A DNA stretch of 64,000 nucleotides from NCBI RefSeq assembly GCF_018332475.1, contig NZ_BOQB01000019.1, positions 1 through 64,000 of the forward strand. Direction: 5' to 3'. Shown in pieces: positions 52,640-61,896 of the stretch. Each line of letters opens with the position of its first letter. The first letter of the stretch is position 1. Both the position numbers and the translations under genes were made by a program. This stretch comes from Bacillus sanguinis. GTDB taxonomy: Bacteria; Bacillota; Bacilli; Bacillales; Bacillaceae_G. The notes under the pieces are model-generated. The model saw only the letters and a list, made by a program, of their open reading frames with translations, made no database searches and was not told where the DNA came from.

Positions 52640-54316
52640 TTATTCTACAGAGAAGATGAACGAATACACCGGTTGGTTTCCAGCATGCACTTCTACTTCT
52701 GCATCTTCAAAATTCACTTCTACAAATTCAACTAACTCAGCTACTTCTTCGTCAGTTGCATCTTCACCTTGTAGAATCGTTACGATTTCAGAATCTTCAT
52801 CAATAAGTGCTTCTAGTAATTGCTTCGCAGCTCCTACTTTTTCAGCATTTGTTGATACGATTTTTCCATCTGCGATACACATGAAATCATCTTTTTGAAT
52901 TGCTACACCATCAATTTCCGTATCACGTACAGCATACGTAATTTGACCGGTTTTCACATGAGATAAAGCTTCTTTCATGTTTTCTTCATTCTCTTCTAAC
53001 GTTCCAACTGGATTAAATGCTAACATTGCAGCCATACCTTGAGGAACTGTTTTTGAACGAACTACAATCACTTCTTGATCAACAACTGACGCTGCTTGTT
53101 CTGCTGCCATCACGATATTCCCGTTGTTCGGTAAAATAATGATTTTTTCAGCGTTTGCTTCTTCAATCGCCTTCACGATATCCTCCGTACTTGGATTCAT
53201 CGTTTGGCCACCTTCGATAACTTTCGTCGCGCCAATGCTCTCAAATAAAGTTTTGATACCAGATCCCATAGCTACAGTTACGATACCGTACGGTTGTTTC
53301 TCTTTAGACTGGTTAGTTGGCTCAGGCATCATAGTAGGCTCATCTAATAAAGCAGTATGCTGTTCACGCATATTCTCTACTTTAATCTTGATTAAACTAC
53401 CGTAACGTTGTCCGTAGTTCATAGCGTCTCCAGGATGCTCTGCATGGATATGAACTTTTACAATTTCATCATCAGATACAACTAATAAAGAATCACCATA
53501 CACACTAATATCTTCACGGAATTTTTGTTCAGAGAAATTATGTTCTTTCACTTTTTCAGCCTCTAATTTCACCATGAACTCCGTACAATATCCGTACTTA
53601 ATATCTTCTGTACTCAATTGGCTTTGTACACTACGGTGATGTTCTGCGCGTACCATTTCATTCATAGATGGTTGCGCAGGTGCATCAGAAGAAATCGTTT
53701 CTCCTTTTAAGTCAGCTAAAAACCCTTCGTATACTACTACAAGACCTTTACCACCGCTATCTACAACGCCAACTTGTTTTAATACAGGTAATAAATCTGG
53801 CGTACGATTTAACGATGCATTTGCTTCTTTCACAACGTCTTCCATAAACAAAACAAAGTCGCGCTGTTTTTTCGCAACTGTTACTGCATATTTACCCGTT
53901 TCTCTCGCAACCGTTAAAATCGTTCCTTCAATCGGTTTCATAACCGCTTTGTAGGCCGCCTCTACTCCAGCTTCTAAAGCTGCAGCAAAATCAACTGTTG
54001 TTAATTCTTCTTTTTGTTCAATGGATTTAGAGAAACCACGGAACAACTGAGATAAAATAACTCCAGAGTTACCACGAGCTCCCATTAATAATCCTTTGGC
54101 TAAACTTACGCCGACTTTACCAGCATGCTGTGAAGGATTCGCTTTCACTTCACGTGCGCCTGAAGTCATAGATAAGTTCATGTTTGTACCGGTATCGCCA
54201 TCTGGAACTGGAAATACGTTTAATGCATCAACAAGCTGAACATTATTTGTTAAATTATTCGCTCCTTGCATGATCATTTGTGATAAACGTTTTCCATCAA
54301 TTTTTTGAATTGACAC
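52640..54316 (-). CDS. fakA: Fatty acid kinase catalytic subunit FakA (YloV)
   Basis: DhaL/DegV-type kinase that phosphorylates exogenous fatty acids bound to a FakB (DegV) partner. N-terminal DhaL domain with the metal/ATP motif NVFPVPDGDTGTNM (about 28-41) and GARGNSGVILSQL (about 79-91), then a middle and a C-terminal DegV-like domain. 558 residues. GTG start with AAGGAGG 7 nt before it. It follows yloU. B. subtilis has sdaAB-sdaAA next; they are absent here. Confidence 0.95.
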   Translation of the reverse strand: MSIQKIDGKRLSQMIMQGANNLTNNVQLVDALNVFPVPDGDTGTNMNLSMTSGAREVKANPSQHAGKVGVSLAKGLLMGARGNSGVILSQLFRGFSKSIEQKEELTTVDFAAALEAGVEAAYKAVMKPIEGTILTVARETGKYAVTVAKKQRDFVLFMEDVVKEANASLNRTPDLLPVLKQVGVVDSGGKGLVVVYEGFLADLKGETISSDAPAQPSMNEMVRAEHHRSVQSQLSTEDIKYGYCTEFMVKLEAEKVKEHNFSEQKFREDISVYGDSLLVVSDDEIVKVHIHAEHPGDAMNYGQRYGSLIKIKVENMREQHTALLDEPTMMPEPTNQSKEKQPYGIVTVAMGSGIKTLFESIGATKVIEGGQTMNPSTEDIVKAIEEANAEKIIILPNNGNIVMAAEQAASVVDQEVIVVRSKTVPQGMAAMLAFNPVGTLEENEENMKEALSHVKTGQITYAVRDTEIDGVAIQKDDFMCIADGKIVSTNAEKVGAAKQLLEALIDEDSEIVTILQGEDATDEEVAELVEFVEVNFEDAEVEVHAGNQPVYSFIFSVE

Positions 54317-54338
54317 AGATTTTCCTCCTTAATGCACA

Positions 54339-54701
54339 TTACAAGTTTATTACTTTAACTCCTTGTACGTAGATGTTTACAGAATCTACTGCTAGTCCTA
54401 CAGTTTGATCTAATGTATATTTCACTTTCGTCTGCACGTTATGTGCTACTTCTGAAATTTTCGTACCATAGCTCACAATAATATACATATCAATATGTAC
54501 TTCATCTTCATCTTTACGAACGATAACACCTCTAGTGAAGTTTTCTTTTCGTAAAATGTCTGTTAATCCATCTTTTAACTGATTTTTTGATGCCATACCT
54601 ACGATACCGTAGCAATCTACCGCGGCACCTCCAGCAATTGTTGCAATTACATCTGTACTAATATCAATTTGACCGTACTTCGTTTTAATTTCAATTGACA
54701 T
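54339..54701 (-). CDS. yloU: Asp23/Gls24 family envelope stress protein YloU
   Basis: A 120-residue Asp23/Gls24 (DUF322) protein, often linked to membrane or envelope stress and found with fakA. Core AGGAAVDCYGIVGMAS (about 21-36) and VDMYIIVSYGTKISEVAHNVQ-like segment are conserved. The ATG at 54701 (MSIEIKTKYG) has AAGGGGG 8 nt before it. The exact role is not known. Confidence 0.93.
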   Translation of the reverse strand: MSIEIKTKYGQIDISTDVIATIAGGAAVDCYGIVGMASKNQLKDGLTDILRKENFTRGVIVRKDEDEVHIDMYIIVSYGTKISEVAHNVQTKVKYTLDQTVGLAVDSVNIYVQGVKVINL

Positions 54702-54883
54702 CTCGTTTTCCCCCTTCATAAATGGTGAAAGTGAGTTAGACTACTTTAGTTACTATCATATAATCTTTTTAAAGAAAATTCCATCGTTCTTTCTTTTCAC
54801 TCTCATATTTTATGTTTTAAATCACATTTTTTATGATGAGCAAAATAGTCCATTGTTATTATACAACATGTACCACTATAATA

Positions 54884-54906
54884 TGTCAAGCAATTTTTCT
54901 TGATTT
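54884..54906 (+). repeat. 23-bp direct repeat, copy 1
   Basis: TGTCAAGCAA then TTTTTCTTGATTT; differs from copy 2 at one base. Each copy contains the imperfect dyad TCAAG-N8-CTTGA and, on the minus strand, TTGACA. Confidence 0.8.
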
Positions 54907-54930
54907 CAACTTTTCTTCATTGACATATAG

Positions 54931-54953
54931 TGTCAAGTAATTTTTCTTGATTT
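54931..54953 (+). repeat. 23-bp direct repeat, copy 2
   Basis: TGTCAAGTAA then TTTTTCTTGATTT, 47 bp from copy 1. Copy spacing is between four and five helical turns. Confidence 0.8.
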
Positions 54954-54968
54954 CTTTTTTCTACGGTG

Positions 54969-54997
54969 TTGCATTCTCTATTTAGTTGTGTTAAATT
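54969..54997 (+). promoter_or_regulatory. Promoter of rpmB
   Basis: Plus strand TTGCAT, 17-nt spacer, TAAATT, about 80 nt before the rpmB ATG. A slightly shifted -10 (overlapping TTATAG) is possible. Confidence 0.5.
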
Positions 54998-55077
54998 ATA
55001 GTAGTGTTTTTAGCATCGCATAAAAGACTAACATTGAAAAATTACGTATGGTAAGGTATCAAGGGAGGGAAATATAA

Positions 55078-55266
55078 ATGGCTCGTGTTTGTGCTATTAC
55101 TGGAAGAAAAGCTCGTTCTGGTAACTCTCGTTCTCACGCAATGAACGCTACAAAACGTAAGTGGGGCGCTAACCTTCAAAAAGTTCGCGTACGCATCGAC
55201 GGAAAAGTTCAACGTGTTTACGTTTCTGCTAGAGCATTAAAATCTGGCAAAATCGAACGTGTTTAA
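55078..55266 (+). CDS. rpmB: 50S ribosomal protein L28
   Basis: Small 50S protein near the tRNA exit site, 62 residues: [16 protein letters not shown], then the N-A-T-K-R-K-W-G core (about 24-31) and a basic C-terminal half. GGGAGGG precedes the ATG by 9 nt. It has only one cysteine (Cys5), so lacks the zinc-ribbon C-C pairs of some L28 forms. It is the only plus-strand gene in the window and has its own terminator. Confidence 0.98.
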
Positions 55267-55271
55267 TAATA

Positions 55272-55298
55272 AAAAAAAGAGCCGCTAGGCTCTTTTTT
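55272..55298 (+). terminator. Intrinsic terminator of rpmB
   Basis: Plus strand AAAAAGAGCC-GCTA-GGCTCTTTTTTT, 5 nt after the rpmB stop codon. Confidence 0.92.
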
Positions 55299-55312
55299 TA
55301 CTATTAAAATGG

Positions 55313-55341
55313 AAAAAGCACCGGTAATAGGTGCTTTTTTT
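55313..55341 (-). terminator. Bidirectional terminator between rpmB and spoVM
   Basis: AAAAAGCACC-N7-GGTGCTTTTT with T-runs on both strands. On the minus strand it follows the spoVM stop codon directly; on the plus strand it backs up the rpmB terminator. Confidence 0.88.
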
Positions 55342-55420
55342 AATCTTTTTTGAAGGTATTTAACATGGCACGAACAATTCCACCAAGAAATTTAGGTAAC
55401 TTAATTGTATAAAATCTCAT
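55340..55420 (-). CDS. spoVM: Stage V sporulation protein SpoVM
   Basis: A 26-residue amphipathic helix peptide that recognises the convex forespore membrane and anchors SpoIVA to start spore coat assembly. The translation begins MRFYTIKLPKFLGGIVRA and ends MLNTFKKD; Pro9, needed for membrane curvature sensing in B. subtilis, is present. Compared with the B. subtilis peptide as I recall it, residue 2 is Arg instead of Lys and a few C-terminal residues differ. AGGAGG lies 6 nt before the ATG. It sits after thiN, as in other Bacillus. Confidence 0.96.
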   Translation of the reverse strand: MRFYTIKLPKFLGGIVRAMLNTFKKD

Positions 55421-55455
55421 GGTTTCCCTCCTAATCCCCATTACTCCACTTGTTC

Positions 55456-55463
55456 ACTATATG
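55456..55463 (-). promoter_or_regulatory. Possible sigma-E -10 element for spoVM
   Basis: Minus strand CATATAGT resembles the sigma-E -10 consensus (CATACAAT-like), 35 nt before spoVM; spoVM is known to be sigma-E dependent in B. subtilis. A matching -35 is not convincing. Confidence 0.3.
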
Positions 55464-55486
55464 ATGTAAGGAGCAAAATTGTTTCT

Positions 55487-56128
55487 TTAATCAGTGCTTC
55501 TTATCACCATTAATATGCCAGAAGTAAATGAAAAAGTACCTTTTTCCTCAATGAGTTCATTACTAATACAAAGTGTTGATCCCCATTCTATTGTTTTATT
55601 AGTTAGGGGATACTTAAAACCAAGTAATGTAATCCCTTCCACTATTTCAGTAACTGGTACAAAAGATACATAAGGGAAATTTTCATTTTCTTCAATTATA
55701 TGTGTACCTACTTTTTTCACGCTTATTTCATTTTTATTGTCTACAATACACATTTCTATTCCGACTTCTAACCCTTTTAAAAGCATTTGTATATTTGCTA
55801 AACCATGATCCAACCTTCCGCCTGTAGCACCAAAAATACGAATCAATGTCGGATTTTGTTCTAACGCCCAGTTAATCGCAATTTCTAAATCTGTTTGATC
55901 TTTTTCACGAGGAACAATATGTAAGTCATTTGTTTGCTGTCCCATCCATACTAATTCCTCTTCAGTAACCGAATCGTAGTCTCCAAACGCAACAGCTGGA
56001 GTAATTCCACTTTTTAATAAACGATATACTCCTCTATCAACTGCCGCCCACACTACTTTCTCAGTTTCATATCGAGAAAAATCTGCGCAATATTCCGCAG
56101 GCCCGCCCGCTAAAATATGAATAATCAT
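55487..56128 (-). CDS. thiN: Thiamine pyrophosphokinase
   Basis: Makes thiamine diphosphate directly from thiamine and ATP. Conserved AFGDYDSVTEEE (about 52-63), EKDQTDLEIAINWAL (about 81-95) and FGATGGRLDHGLANIQML (about 104-121). The ATG at 56128 (213 residues, MIIHILAGGP) has GGGGAAGGA before it. It follows the rpe terminator. Its last codons run up to the spoVM promoter region. Confidence 0.96.
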   Translation of the reverse strand: MIIHILAGGPAEYCADFSRYETEKVVWAAVDRGVYRLLKSGITPAVAFGDYDSVTEEELVWMGQQTNDLHIVPREKDQTDLEIAINWALEQNPTLIRIFGATGGRLDHGLANIQMLLKGLEVGIEMCIVDNKNEISVKKVGTHIIEENENFPYVSFVPVTEIVEGITLLGFKYPLTNKTIEWGSTLCISNELIEEKGTFSFTSGILMVIRSTD

Positions 56129-56147
56129 GTTTCCTTCCCCTTCTATT

Positions 56148-56186
56148 ATAAAAAGGCAATCTGCCATTCGGTAGATTGCCTTTTTA
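56148..56186 (-). terminator. Intrinsic terminator after rpe
   Basis: Minus strand AAAAGGCAATCT, loop, AGATTGCCTTTT and more T residues, ending just before the thiN ribosome-binding site. The 80 nt between it and the rpe stop show nothing clear. Confidence 0.88.
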
Positions 56187-56267
56187 CATATTTTTTCTCT
56201 ACCCTTTATAAATAAGTGAAAACTTACTACACTAGAAGATTCACTGGGATAAAGACTCGTTCATTCA

Positions 56268-56912
56268 TTATCCACGAATGACACGAATTGCTTCACCGCG
56301 GTCTCTTTGATTGTACACTGCTGATCCAGCTACAAGTACATTTGCTCCTGCTTCCACACAAAGTCTTGCTGTTTCAGCGTTTACACCACCATCAACTTCA
56401 ATTTCTACTTCTAGATTGCGTTCTTTAACCATTTCTGCAACTTGTTTAATTTTCGGTAATACAGAATGGATAAATTTCTGTCCACCAAATCCAGGATTTA
56501 CTGTCATAAGTAATACCATATCTATATCTTCTAATACATGCTCAATCGTTGAAACTGGCGTATGCGGATTTAATACAACTCCCGCTTTAATGCCATGAGA
56601 TTTAATTAACTGAATTGTACGATGCAGATGAGGGCACGCCTCTACATGAACAGTAATAATATCCGCTCCCGCTTTTGCGAAAGTCGGGATATAGTTATCA
56701 GGATTTTGAATCATTAAATGTACATCTAATGGTAAAGATGTAATCGGACGGATCGCTTCTACAATTAATGGTCCAATCGTAATATTTGGCACGAAATGTC
56801 CATCCATTACATCGACGTGAATGTAATCTGCTCCGCCTTTTTCAACATCTTTAATCTCTTCTCCTAATTTTGAAAAATCTGCTGATAAGATCGATGGTGC
56901 AATTTTAATCAT
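56268..56912 (-). CDS. rpe: Ribulose-phosphate 3-epimerase
   Basis: Pentose phosphate pathway TIM-barrel enzyme interconverting ribulose 5-phosphate and xylulose 5-phosphate. [16 protein letters not shown] (about 4-19), [16 protein letters not shown] (about 32-47, metal ligands) and [11 protein letters not shown] (about 138-148) and EVDGGVN are intact. 214 residues. The ATG is 2 nt after the rsgA stop. Confidence 0.98.
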   Translation of the reverse strand: MIKIAPSILSADFSKLGEEIKDVEKGGADYIHVDVMDGHFVPNITIGPLIVEAIRPITSLPLDVHLMIQNPDNYIPTFAKAGADIITVHVEACPHLHRTIQLIKSHGIKAGVVLNPHTPVSTIEHVLEDIDMVLLMTVNPGFGGQKFIHSVLPKIKQVAEMVKERNLEVEIEVDGGVNAETARLCVEAGANVLVAGSAVYNQRDRGEAIRVIRG

Positions 56913-56914
56913 AA

Positions 56915-57796
56915 CTAATACCTCGGCTTTCTCTCTCTAATTTCTTCTACGAATTGTTTGTAATTCTTATAACGATATTCCGTAATTTTCCCTTCTTCAA
57001 CCGCAGCCTTCACGGCACATTTCGGTTCAGAAAGATGTGTACACCCTCTAAATTTACAGTATTGGCTCGCTTCTTTCAACTCTGGAAAACAATATGTAAG
57101 ATCTTCTACCTCTATATCTATGAAATCAAGTGAACTAAAACCAGGTGTATCTGCAACTAGTCCGCTTCCAATCGCAATCAATTCCACGTGTCTTGTCGTA
57201 TGTTTCCCGCGTCCTAAATGTGAGGAAATATCATTCGTTTTCAGTTCTAAATCTGGACGTAAAACATTAAGCATAGAAGATTTTCCAACACCAGATTGCC
57301 CTGCAACGACAGAAACACAGCCTTCTAAGAATGGTTTTAAAATATCAATACTTTCCGATGTATTGATAGAAGTAAATAATACATCATATCCCATTTCTCG
57401 ATAGTCATTTGCATAAGATTCAACAGTATCTCTCATTTTGTCATCCACTAAATCCATCTTACTAATGCAAATAATTGGCTTAATGTTATGATATTCAATC
57501 AGCACTAGAAATCGATCTAACAGTCCCGGATTAAAATCTGGTTCTACTGCAGAGAAAACGAGAATTGCTTGATCAACATTAGCAATAGGAGGCCTAACAA
57601 GTTCATTTTTTCGATCAAATACTTCAAGCACATATCCTTCACTTGGATTATCTGCTTGAAAAACAACTTGGTCTCCTACCAGTGGTGTAATTTTATTTTT
57701 TCTAAACACACCACGCCCGCGACATTGTGTAATCCCTTCTTCATGCTGCACATAATAAAACCCACTTAGAGCTTTTACAATTTTTCCTTCTGGCAT
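56915..57796 (-). CDS. rsgA: Small ribosomal subunit biogenesis GTPase RsgA
   Basis: Circularly permuted GTPase (YloQ/CpgA) that checks late 30S assembly. N-terminal OB fold, G4 ISKMDLVDD first, then P-loop [12 protein letters not shown] near residue 165, DTPGFSS, and a C-terminal zinc motif with Cys and His ([14 protein letters not shown]). The ATG at 57796 (293 residues, [10 protein letters not shown]) has AAAGGAGA 5 nt before it. In Bacillus it is a substrate of the neighbouring PrkC kinase. Confidence 0.96.
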   Translation of the reverse strand: MPEGKIVKALSGFYYVQHEEGITQCRGRGVFRKNKITPLVGDQVVFQADNPSEGYVLEVFDRKNELVRPPIANVDQAILVFSAVEPDFNPGLLDRFLVLIEYHNIKPIICISKMDLVDDKMRDTVESYANDYREMGYDVLFTSINTSESIDILKPFLEGCVSVVAGQSGVGKSSMLNVLRPDLELKTNDISSHLGRGKHTTRHVELIAIGSGLVADTPGFSSLDFIDIEVEDLTYCFPELKEASQYCKFRGCTHLSEPKCAVKAAVEEGKITEYRYKNYKQFVEEIRERKPRY

Positions 57797-57896
57797 ATAA
57801 TTCTCCTTTATTTTGTATAAAGTGAAGCTGTAATTCATATTGAATGGATTAGAACCCTTTAAATACTTATTTCAAAACCCTTCATATACACAAGTT

Positions 57897-57924
57897 AATA
57901 TATTTAATCTACCATCAAATTCAA
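57897..57924 (-). promoter_or_regulatory. Possible promoter of rsgA
   Basis: Minus strand TTGAAT, 16-nt spacer, TATATT, about 100 nt before the rsgA ATG. Confidence 0.3.
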
Positions 57925-57974
57925 CATATTATTTATAACAGTATCACTTTTATAGCTTTTTGAATCATATATTT

Positions 57975-58019
57975 TTGCCTGTTATACAGTCCACTATATG
58001 TAGACAGCATAACAGGCAA
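57975..58019 (-). repeat. 45-nt inverted repeat between prkC and rsgA
   Basis: TTGCCTGTTAT and ATAACAGGCAA form a perfect 11-bp stem; the inner part can add GTC/GAC pairs. No U-run follows on the minus strand, so it is not a clear terminator. It lies 46 nt after the prkC stop. Confidence 0.7.
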
Positions 58020-58064
58020 GAGTAATACATTCCATCCTCTCTAGAGAGAAAACGGAATTCACTA

Positions 58065-60038
58065 TTATTGAGTTGGGTATGGTACTTCTTTGTCGATAAT
58101 GGTTACACCATCTCGTACAATTTTATAGTGTCCTTTTGTACCTTCTTGAATTACAAATTCTAAAGAAATAGTTGCCGACTCTGAAATTGTTCTAGTTTCA
58201 ATTGGTCTATCCATTTTTTGTTGCATGTCTTCTTTATAAACCTCTATTGTTTGCGGTTTTTTCTCACCTATTATAGAAGACTCATACGGAATAGAAATAT
58301 TATCCACTTTCACTGTTTTTGTTACTTTCGGCTTCGGACCCTCTGAGATGATAATCGTCACTTTATCTCCTTCTTTTAACGGCGTTCCTGGTTTTGGAGA
58401 TTGCGAAATTACAAGCCCTTTATCAACAGTATCGGAATACTCTCGTTTTATATCTGGAGTTAGTTTCCTCTCATTCAAATAACCATTTACGCTATTTTCA
58501 GTCCATCCTGAAAAATCACCTGGTCTAATTTGATAAGGACCTTTACTTACCCAAATTTTCAGTTCTTGTTCCGCCTCTACTACCATTTGATCCGGCGTCG
58601 GAATTTGTTCTACGATTTCACCTTTTGGTCTATCATTTTCAATATAATTTATTGTAACTTGCTTATATTTTTCTTCTAATTCATTCCTTATACTCTCAAA
58701 ATCTTTTCCTGTGAGATCACTCATCTTACTTTTCTTTTTCCCACCTGATTGATAGATAGTAATTTTAGAGTTTTCTTTCACGACTCTTCCTGCCACTGGG
58801 TCTGTTTTTATCACAGCACCAGCTTCAACATCATCTGTATATACAATATTAGGTTCCGTAACCTCAAAACCCTTTTCAACTAATTTATTTACCGCTGTCG
58901 TATACTTCATACCAGCCACATCAGGGACCTTTACATCTTTTGGAATAAAGAATCCCGGAACAACAGTAAGCGCTAACGTTATTCCAATTGCTAAAAGTAA
59001 AAATGTCGTAATTAAAACTTTGAGCCATTTATTACTTCGTTTTTTCTTCTTATTTAATTTAGTTTCTTCTTTTCTTGTCTGGTCATCCACTTTACTTCCT
59101 TTTAAAACAATTGTTTCATCAGTTACACTTTCGAATAATTGCTCTTGTTGAATAATGGGAATCGCTTTTGTCGCTTCCATATCTTCTGGTATGTAAAATG
59201 GTTGCTCATTTATCCTCTCTGGATATAGAGCCGTTTCAATATCTCGTTTCATCGCATTGGCAGATTGATATCGGTGAAACGGATCTTTCGCAGTTGCCTT
59301 TAATATAATATTTTCGACACTTTGCGGAATATTTTCATTCCATCTTTTTGGAGACGGAATTTCACTTTGTAAATGTTTTAAAGCTATAGCAACAGCAGAT
59401 TCGCCAGAAAACGGTTGTCTTCCTGTTAACAACTCAAACATAACAATCCCTAGGGAATAAATATCTGATTGTTTATTCGCTATCCCGCCGCGTGCTTGTT
59501 CTGGTGATAAGTAATGTACCGAACCGAGTACCGAATTTGTATGTGTAATTGTTGTTGCACTTGTAGCTGTCGCAATTCCAAAATCTGTTACTTTTATTAC
59601 TCCATCTGCTCGAATTAAAATATTGTGCGGTTTAATATCACGGTGCACAATTTCAAAATGATGGGCGTGTGCCATGGCGGAGGTCAACTGCTCCATAATA
59701 TCAAGAGCTTCTCCTATAGGTAACATCCCTCGCTCAATTATGTATTGCTTCAATGTTTGTCCTGGTACATACTCCATTACAAGATAATATATACCATCTT
59801 CTTCTCCGACATCATACATATTCACAATATTTGGATGCGACAACGTTGTAACAGACTGCGCTTCTCGATGGAAACGTTTAATAAACTCTTCGTTATTTGA
59901 ATAGTCGAGTCTTAATATTTTTACCGCTACATCTCGGCCAAGTATATCATCATGAGCTAAATACACATTGGCCATTCCACCACCACCAATCATTTTCAGC
60001 AGCTTATAACGGTCATTTAAGCGTTTTCCAATCAGCAC
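58065..60038 (-). CDS. prkC: Serine/threonine protein kinase PrkC with PASTA domains
   Basis: Membrane kinase that senses muropeptides/lipid II and affects germination, cell wall metabolism and translation factors. Cytoplasmic kinase domain: GGGGMANVY loop, Lys40, HRDIKPHN near 134, DFG; one membrane helix about 336-360; then three extracellular PASTA repeats (about 365-430, 432-500, 501-567) and a C-terminal domain. The GTG at 60038 (657 residues, [10 protein letters not shown]) has AGGTGA 8 nt before it. It follows prpC by 8 nt. Confidence 0.96.
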   Translation of the reverse strand: MLIGKRLNDRYKLLKMIGGGGMANVYLAHDDILGRDVAVKILRLDYSNNEEFIKRFHREAQSVTTLSHPNIVNMYDVGEEDGIYYLVMEYVPGQTLKQYIIERGMLPIGEALDIMEQLTSAMAHAHHFEIVHRDIKPHNILIRADGVIKVTDFGIATATSATTITHTNSVLGSVHYLSPEQARGGIANKQSDIYSLGIVMFELLTGRQPFSGESAVAIALKHLQSEIPSPKRWNENIPQSVENIILKATAKDPFHRYQSANAMKRDIETALYPERINEQPFYIPEDMEATKAIPIIQQEQLFESVTDETIVLKGSKVDDQTRKEETKLNKKKKRSNKWLKVLITTFLLLAIGITLALTVVPGFFIPKDVKVPDVAGMKYTTAVNKLVEKGFEVTEPNIVYTDDVEAGAVIKTDPVAGRVVKENSKITIYQSGGKKKSKMSDLTGKDFESIRNELEEKYKQVTINYIENDRPKGEIVEQIPTPDQMVVEAEQELKIWVSKGPYQIRPGDFSGWTENSVNGYLNERKLTPDIKREYSDTVDKGLVISQSPKPGTPLKEGDKVTIIISEGPKPKVTKTVKVDNISIPYESSIIGEKKPQTIEVYKEDMQQKMDRPIETRTISESATISLEFVIQEGTKGHYKIVRDGVTIIDKEVPYPTQ

Positions 60039-60046
60039 GTTGCACT

Positions 60047-60799
60047 TCACCTACTTTCGTTTGTCGAACCCGCATAATCAATAAGAACAAGGGTGATATT
60101 ATCTTCCCCACCGCGATCATTCGCCAATTGAATGAGACGTTGTCCCTTAGTTTCAAGCTGTTCATTTAACTGTAAAATTTGTTGCATATCATCAATAGAA
60201 ACTTTGTTAGATAATCCATCAGAGCAAAGAAGTAACTGATCATCTTCCTCAAGCACCAATGTTTTAACATCTAATCCGACTTTTTCTTCTGTTCCTAATG
60301 CCCTTAACAAAACATTCTTTTTTGGGTGATATTCTGCGTCTTCTTTTGAAATTTCACCATGTCTCACAAGTTCATTTACAAGTGAGTGATCTTCCGTTAC
60401 AAGTGAGATTTTCCCTTCTGATACCATATAACAACGACTATCTCCTATATGACCTATTGTCACAAAGTTTGGCGTACAGATCGCTATTATAAGTGTTGTT
60501 CCCATGCCATTACATTCTATATGTTGCTTAGAGTACTCATATATACGCTCATTAATAATCCCAACACTAGTATGTAACCACTCTTCTACTTTTTTTGGCT
60601 CATTCATATTATGCGTTTGCTTCCAATAATCATGGAATAATTGAATGGTCATCGAGCTAGCTACATCACCAGCTCGATGACCTCCCATTCCATCTGCTAC
60701 TACCGCTAAAATATTTCCATCTAAATTGTGAAAAACTCCTGCACTATCTTCATTATGTTGACGAACTTTTCCTTTATCTGATAGAAACACGGCTTTCAT
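60047..60799 (-). CDS. prpC: PP2C-type protein phosphatase PrpC
   Basis: Metal-dependent Ser/Thr phosphatase that reverses PrkC phosphorylation. [12 protein letters not shown] (about 8-19), [16 protein letters not shown] (about 32-47), GHIGDSRCY (about 113-121), CSDGLSNKV and [11 protein letters not shown] are the family motifs. The ATG at 60799 (250 residues, [10 protein letters not shown]) has GAGGTGA 4 nt before it; the open frame upstream overlaps rlmN. It lies 4 nt after the rlmN stop. Confidence 0.97.
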   Translation of the reverse strand: MKAVFLSDKGKVRQHNEDSAGVFHNLDGNILAVVADGMGGHRAGDVASSMTIQLFHDYWKQTHNMNEPKKVEEWLHTSVGIINERIYEYSKQHIECNGMGTTLIIAICTPNFVTIGHIGDSRCYMVSEGKISLVTEDHSLVNELVRHGEISKEDAEYHPKKNVLLRALGTEEKVGLDVKTLVLEEDDQLLLCSDGLSNKVSIDDMQQILQLNEQLETKGQRLIQLANDRGGEDNITLVLIDYAGSTNESR

Positions 60800-60803
60800 C
60801 TCG

Positions 60804-61892
60804 TCACCTCGTCTCTTCTTTACGCTCCTTCGCACGCAACTGACCGCAGGCTGCATCAATATCATGACCTTGTTCACGGCGAATTGTTACATTCACTCCA
60901 CGATCTTTTAACGTTTTTTCAAATAAGAAAATTTGTTCACGTGGTGTACGTACATAATCACGTTCAGGTACGTAGTTTACCGGAATTAAGTTCACATGAC
61001 ATTTTACACCTTTTAAGAGCGCAGCAAGCTCTTCAGCGTGCTCAACTTGGTCATTTTCCCCTCCAAACAATCCATATTCAAAAGTAATACGACGCCCTGT
61101 TCTATTTACATAGTATTTTATAGCTTCCATTAAATCAGGCAGCTTATACGCACGGTTAATCGGCATTAATTTTGAACGTAACTCTGAGTTCGGAGCATGC
61201 AATGAAATCGCAAAATTAATTTGTAGATCTTCTTCAGCGAACTTATAAATTTTCGGGATAATTCCACTCGTTGAAACTGTCATATGTCTCGCACCAATAT
61301 GAAGGCCTTTTTCATGGTTAATGATGCGTAAGAATCCCATTAAATTATCGTAGTTATCAAATGGTTCTCCGATTCCCATAACAACAAGAGAACTTACACG
61401 CTCTTCTGATTCATCAAGCGCACGCTGAACTTCTACTACTTGCGCTACAATTTCTCCAGCTTCTAGGTTTCGTTTTAAACCACCAAGTGTCGAAGCACAG
61501 AACGTACAGCCAATTCGACAACCAACTTGTGTTGTTACACAAATGGAATTTCCATATTCATGTCGCATTAATACCGTTTCAATAGAGTATCCATCGTATA
61601 ACTGGAATAAGAATTTAATTGTTCCATCTGAAGACGTTTGTTTTACTAACGTGTTTAAAGTAGTAATATCAAAGGAATTCGACAATTTATCACGCAATCC
61701 TTTAGAAAGGTTTGACATATCCTCATAATTTTTTACACGTTTTTTATATAGCCAGTCAAAAATTTGTCCAGCACGGAACTTTGGTTCTCCTTGTTCCTTT
61801 AACCACTCTTGCATTTCATGAAGTTGTAAAGAGTAAATTGATGGTTTTTTCGTTTCTAAATTTTTCTTTTGTTTTCTCACAGTCGTTTCCAC
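60804..61892 (-). CDS. rlmN: 23S rRNA (A2503-C2) / tRNA methyltransferase RlmN
   Basis: Radical SAM enzyme that methylates C2 of A2503 in 23S rRNA (and A37 of some tRNAs). The cluster motif CRIGCTFC lies near residue 124 and the methyl-carrying Cys in DAACGQL near 349. 362 residues. It starts with GTG at 61892, preceded by GAAGGTG within the end of rsmB; only 4 nt separate the two genes. Confidence 0.97.
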   Translation of the reverse strand: METTVRKQKKNLETKKPSIYSLQLHEMQEWLKEQGEPKFRAGQIFDWLYKKRVKNYEDMSNLSKGLRDKLSNSFDITTLNTLVKQTSSDGTIKFLFQLYDGYSIETVLMRHEYGNSICVTTQVGCRIGCTFCASTLGGLKRNLEAGEIVAQVVEVQRALDESEERVSSLVVMGIGEPFDNYDNLMGFLRIINHEKGLHIGARHMTVSTSGIIPKIYKFAEEDLQINFAISLHAPNSELRSKLMPINRAYKLPDLMEAIKYYVNRTGRRITFEYGLFGGENDQVEHAEELAALLKGVKCHVNLIPVNYVPERDYVRTPREQIFLFEKTLKDRGVNVTIRREQGHDIDAACGQLRAKERKEETR

Positions 61893-61896
61893 GATG

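Larger units (their letters stand above)
54720..55077. other. 358-nt region between divergent yloU and rpmB
   Basis: No gene is seen. It is strongly AT-rich and holds two copies of a 23-bp repeat, a likely plus-strand rpmB promoter, and on the minus strand TTGACA plus TATAAT at a long 20-nt spacing that may serve yloU. The middle part (54721-54840) shows no clear element. Confidence 0.6.

Noticed and set aside
54920-54948. Plus-strand TTGACA at 54920 as the rpmB promoter
   Set aside because: No acceptable -10 box lies 16-18 nt downstream; the TTGCAT/TAAATT pair at 54969-54997 fits better.
54884-54953. Short CRISPR-like array
   Set aside because: Only two copies with a 24-bp gap, in a promoter region, and no cas genes in the window.
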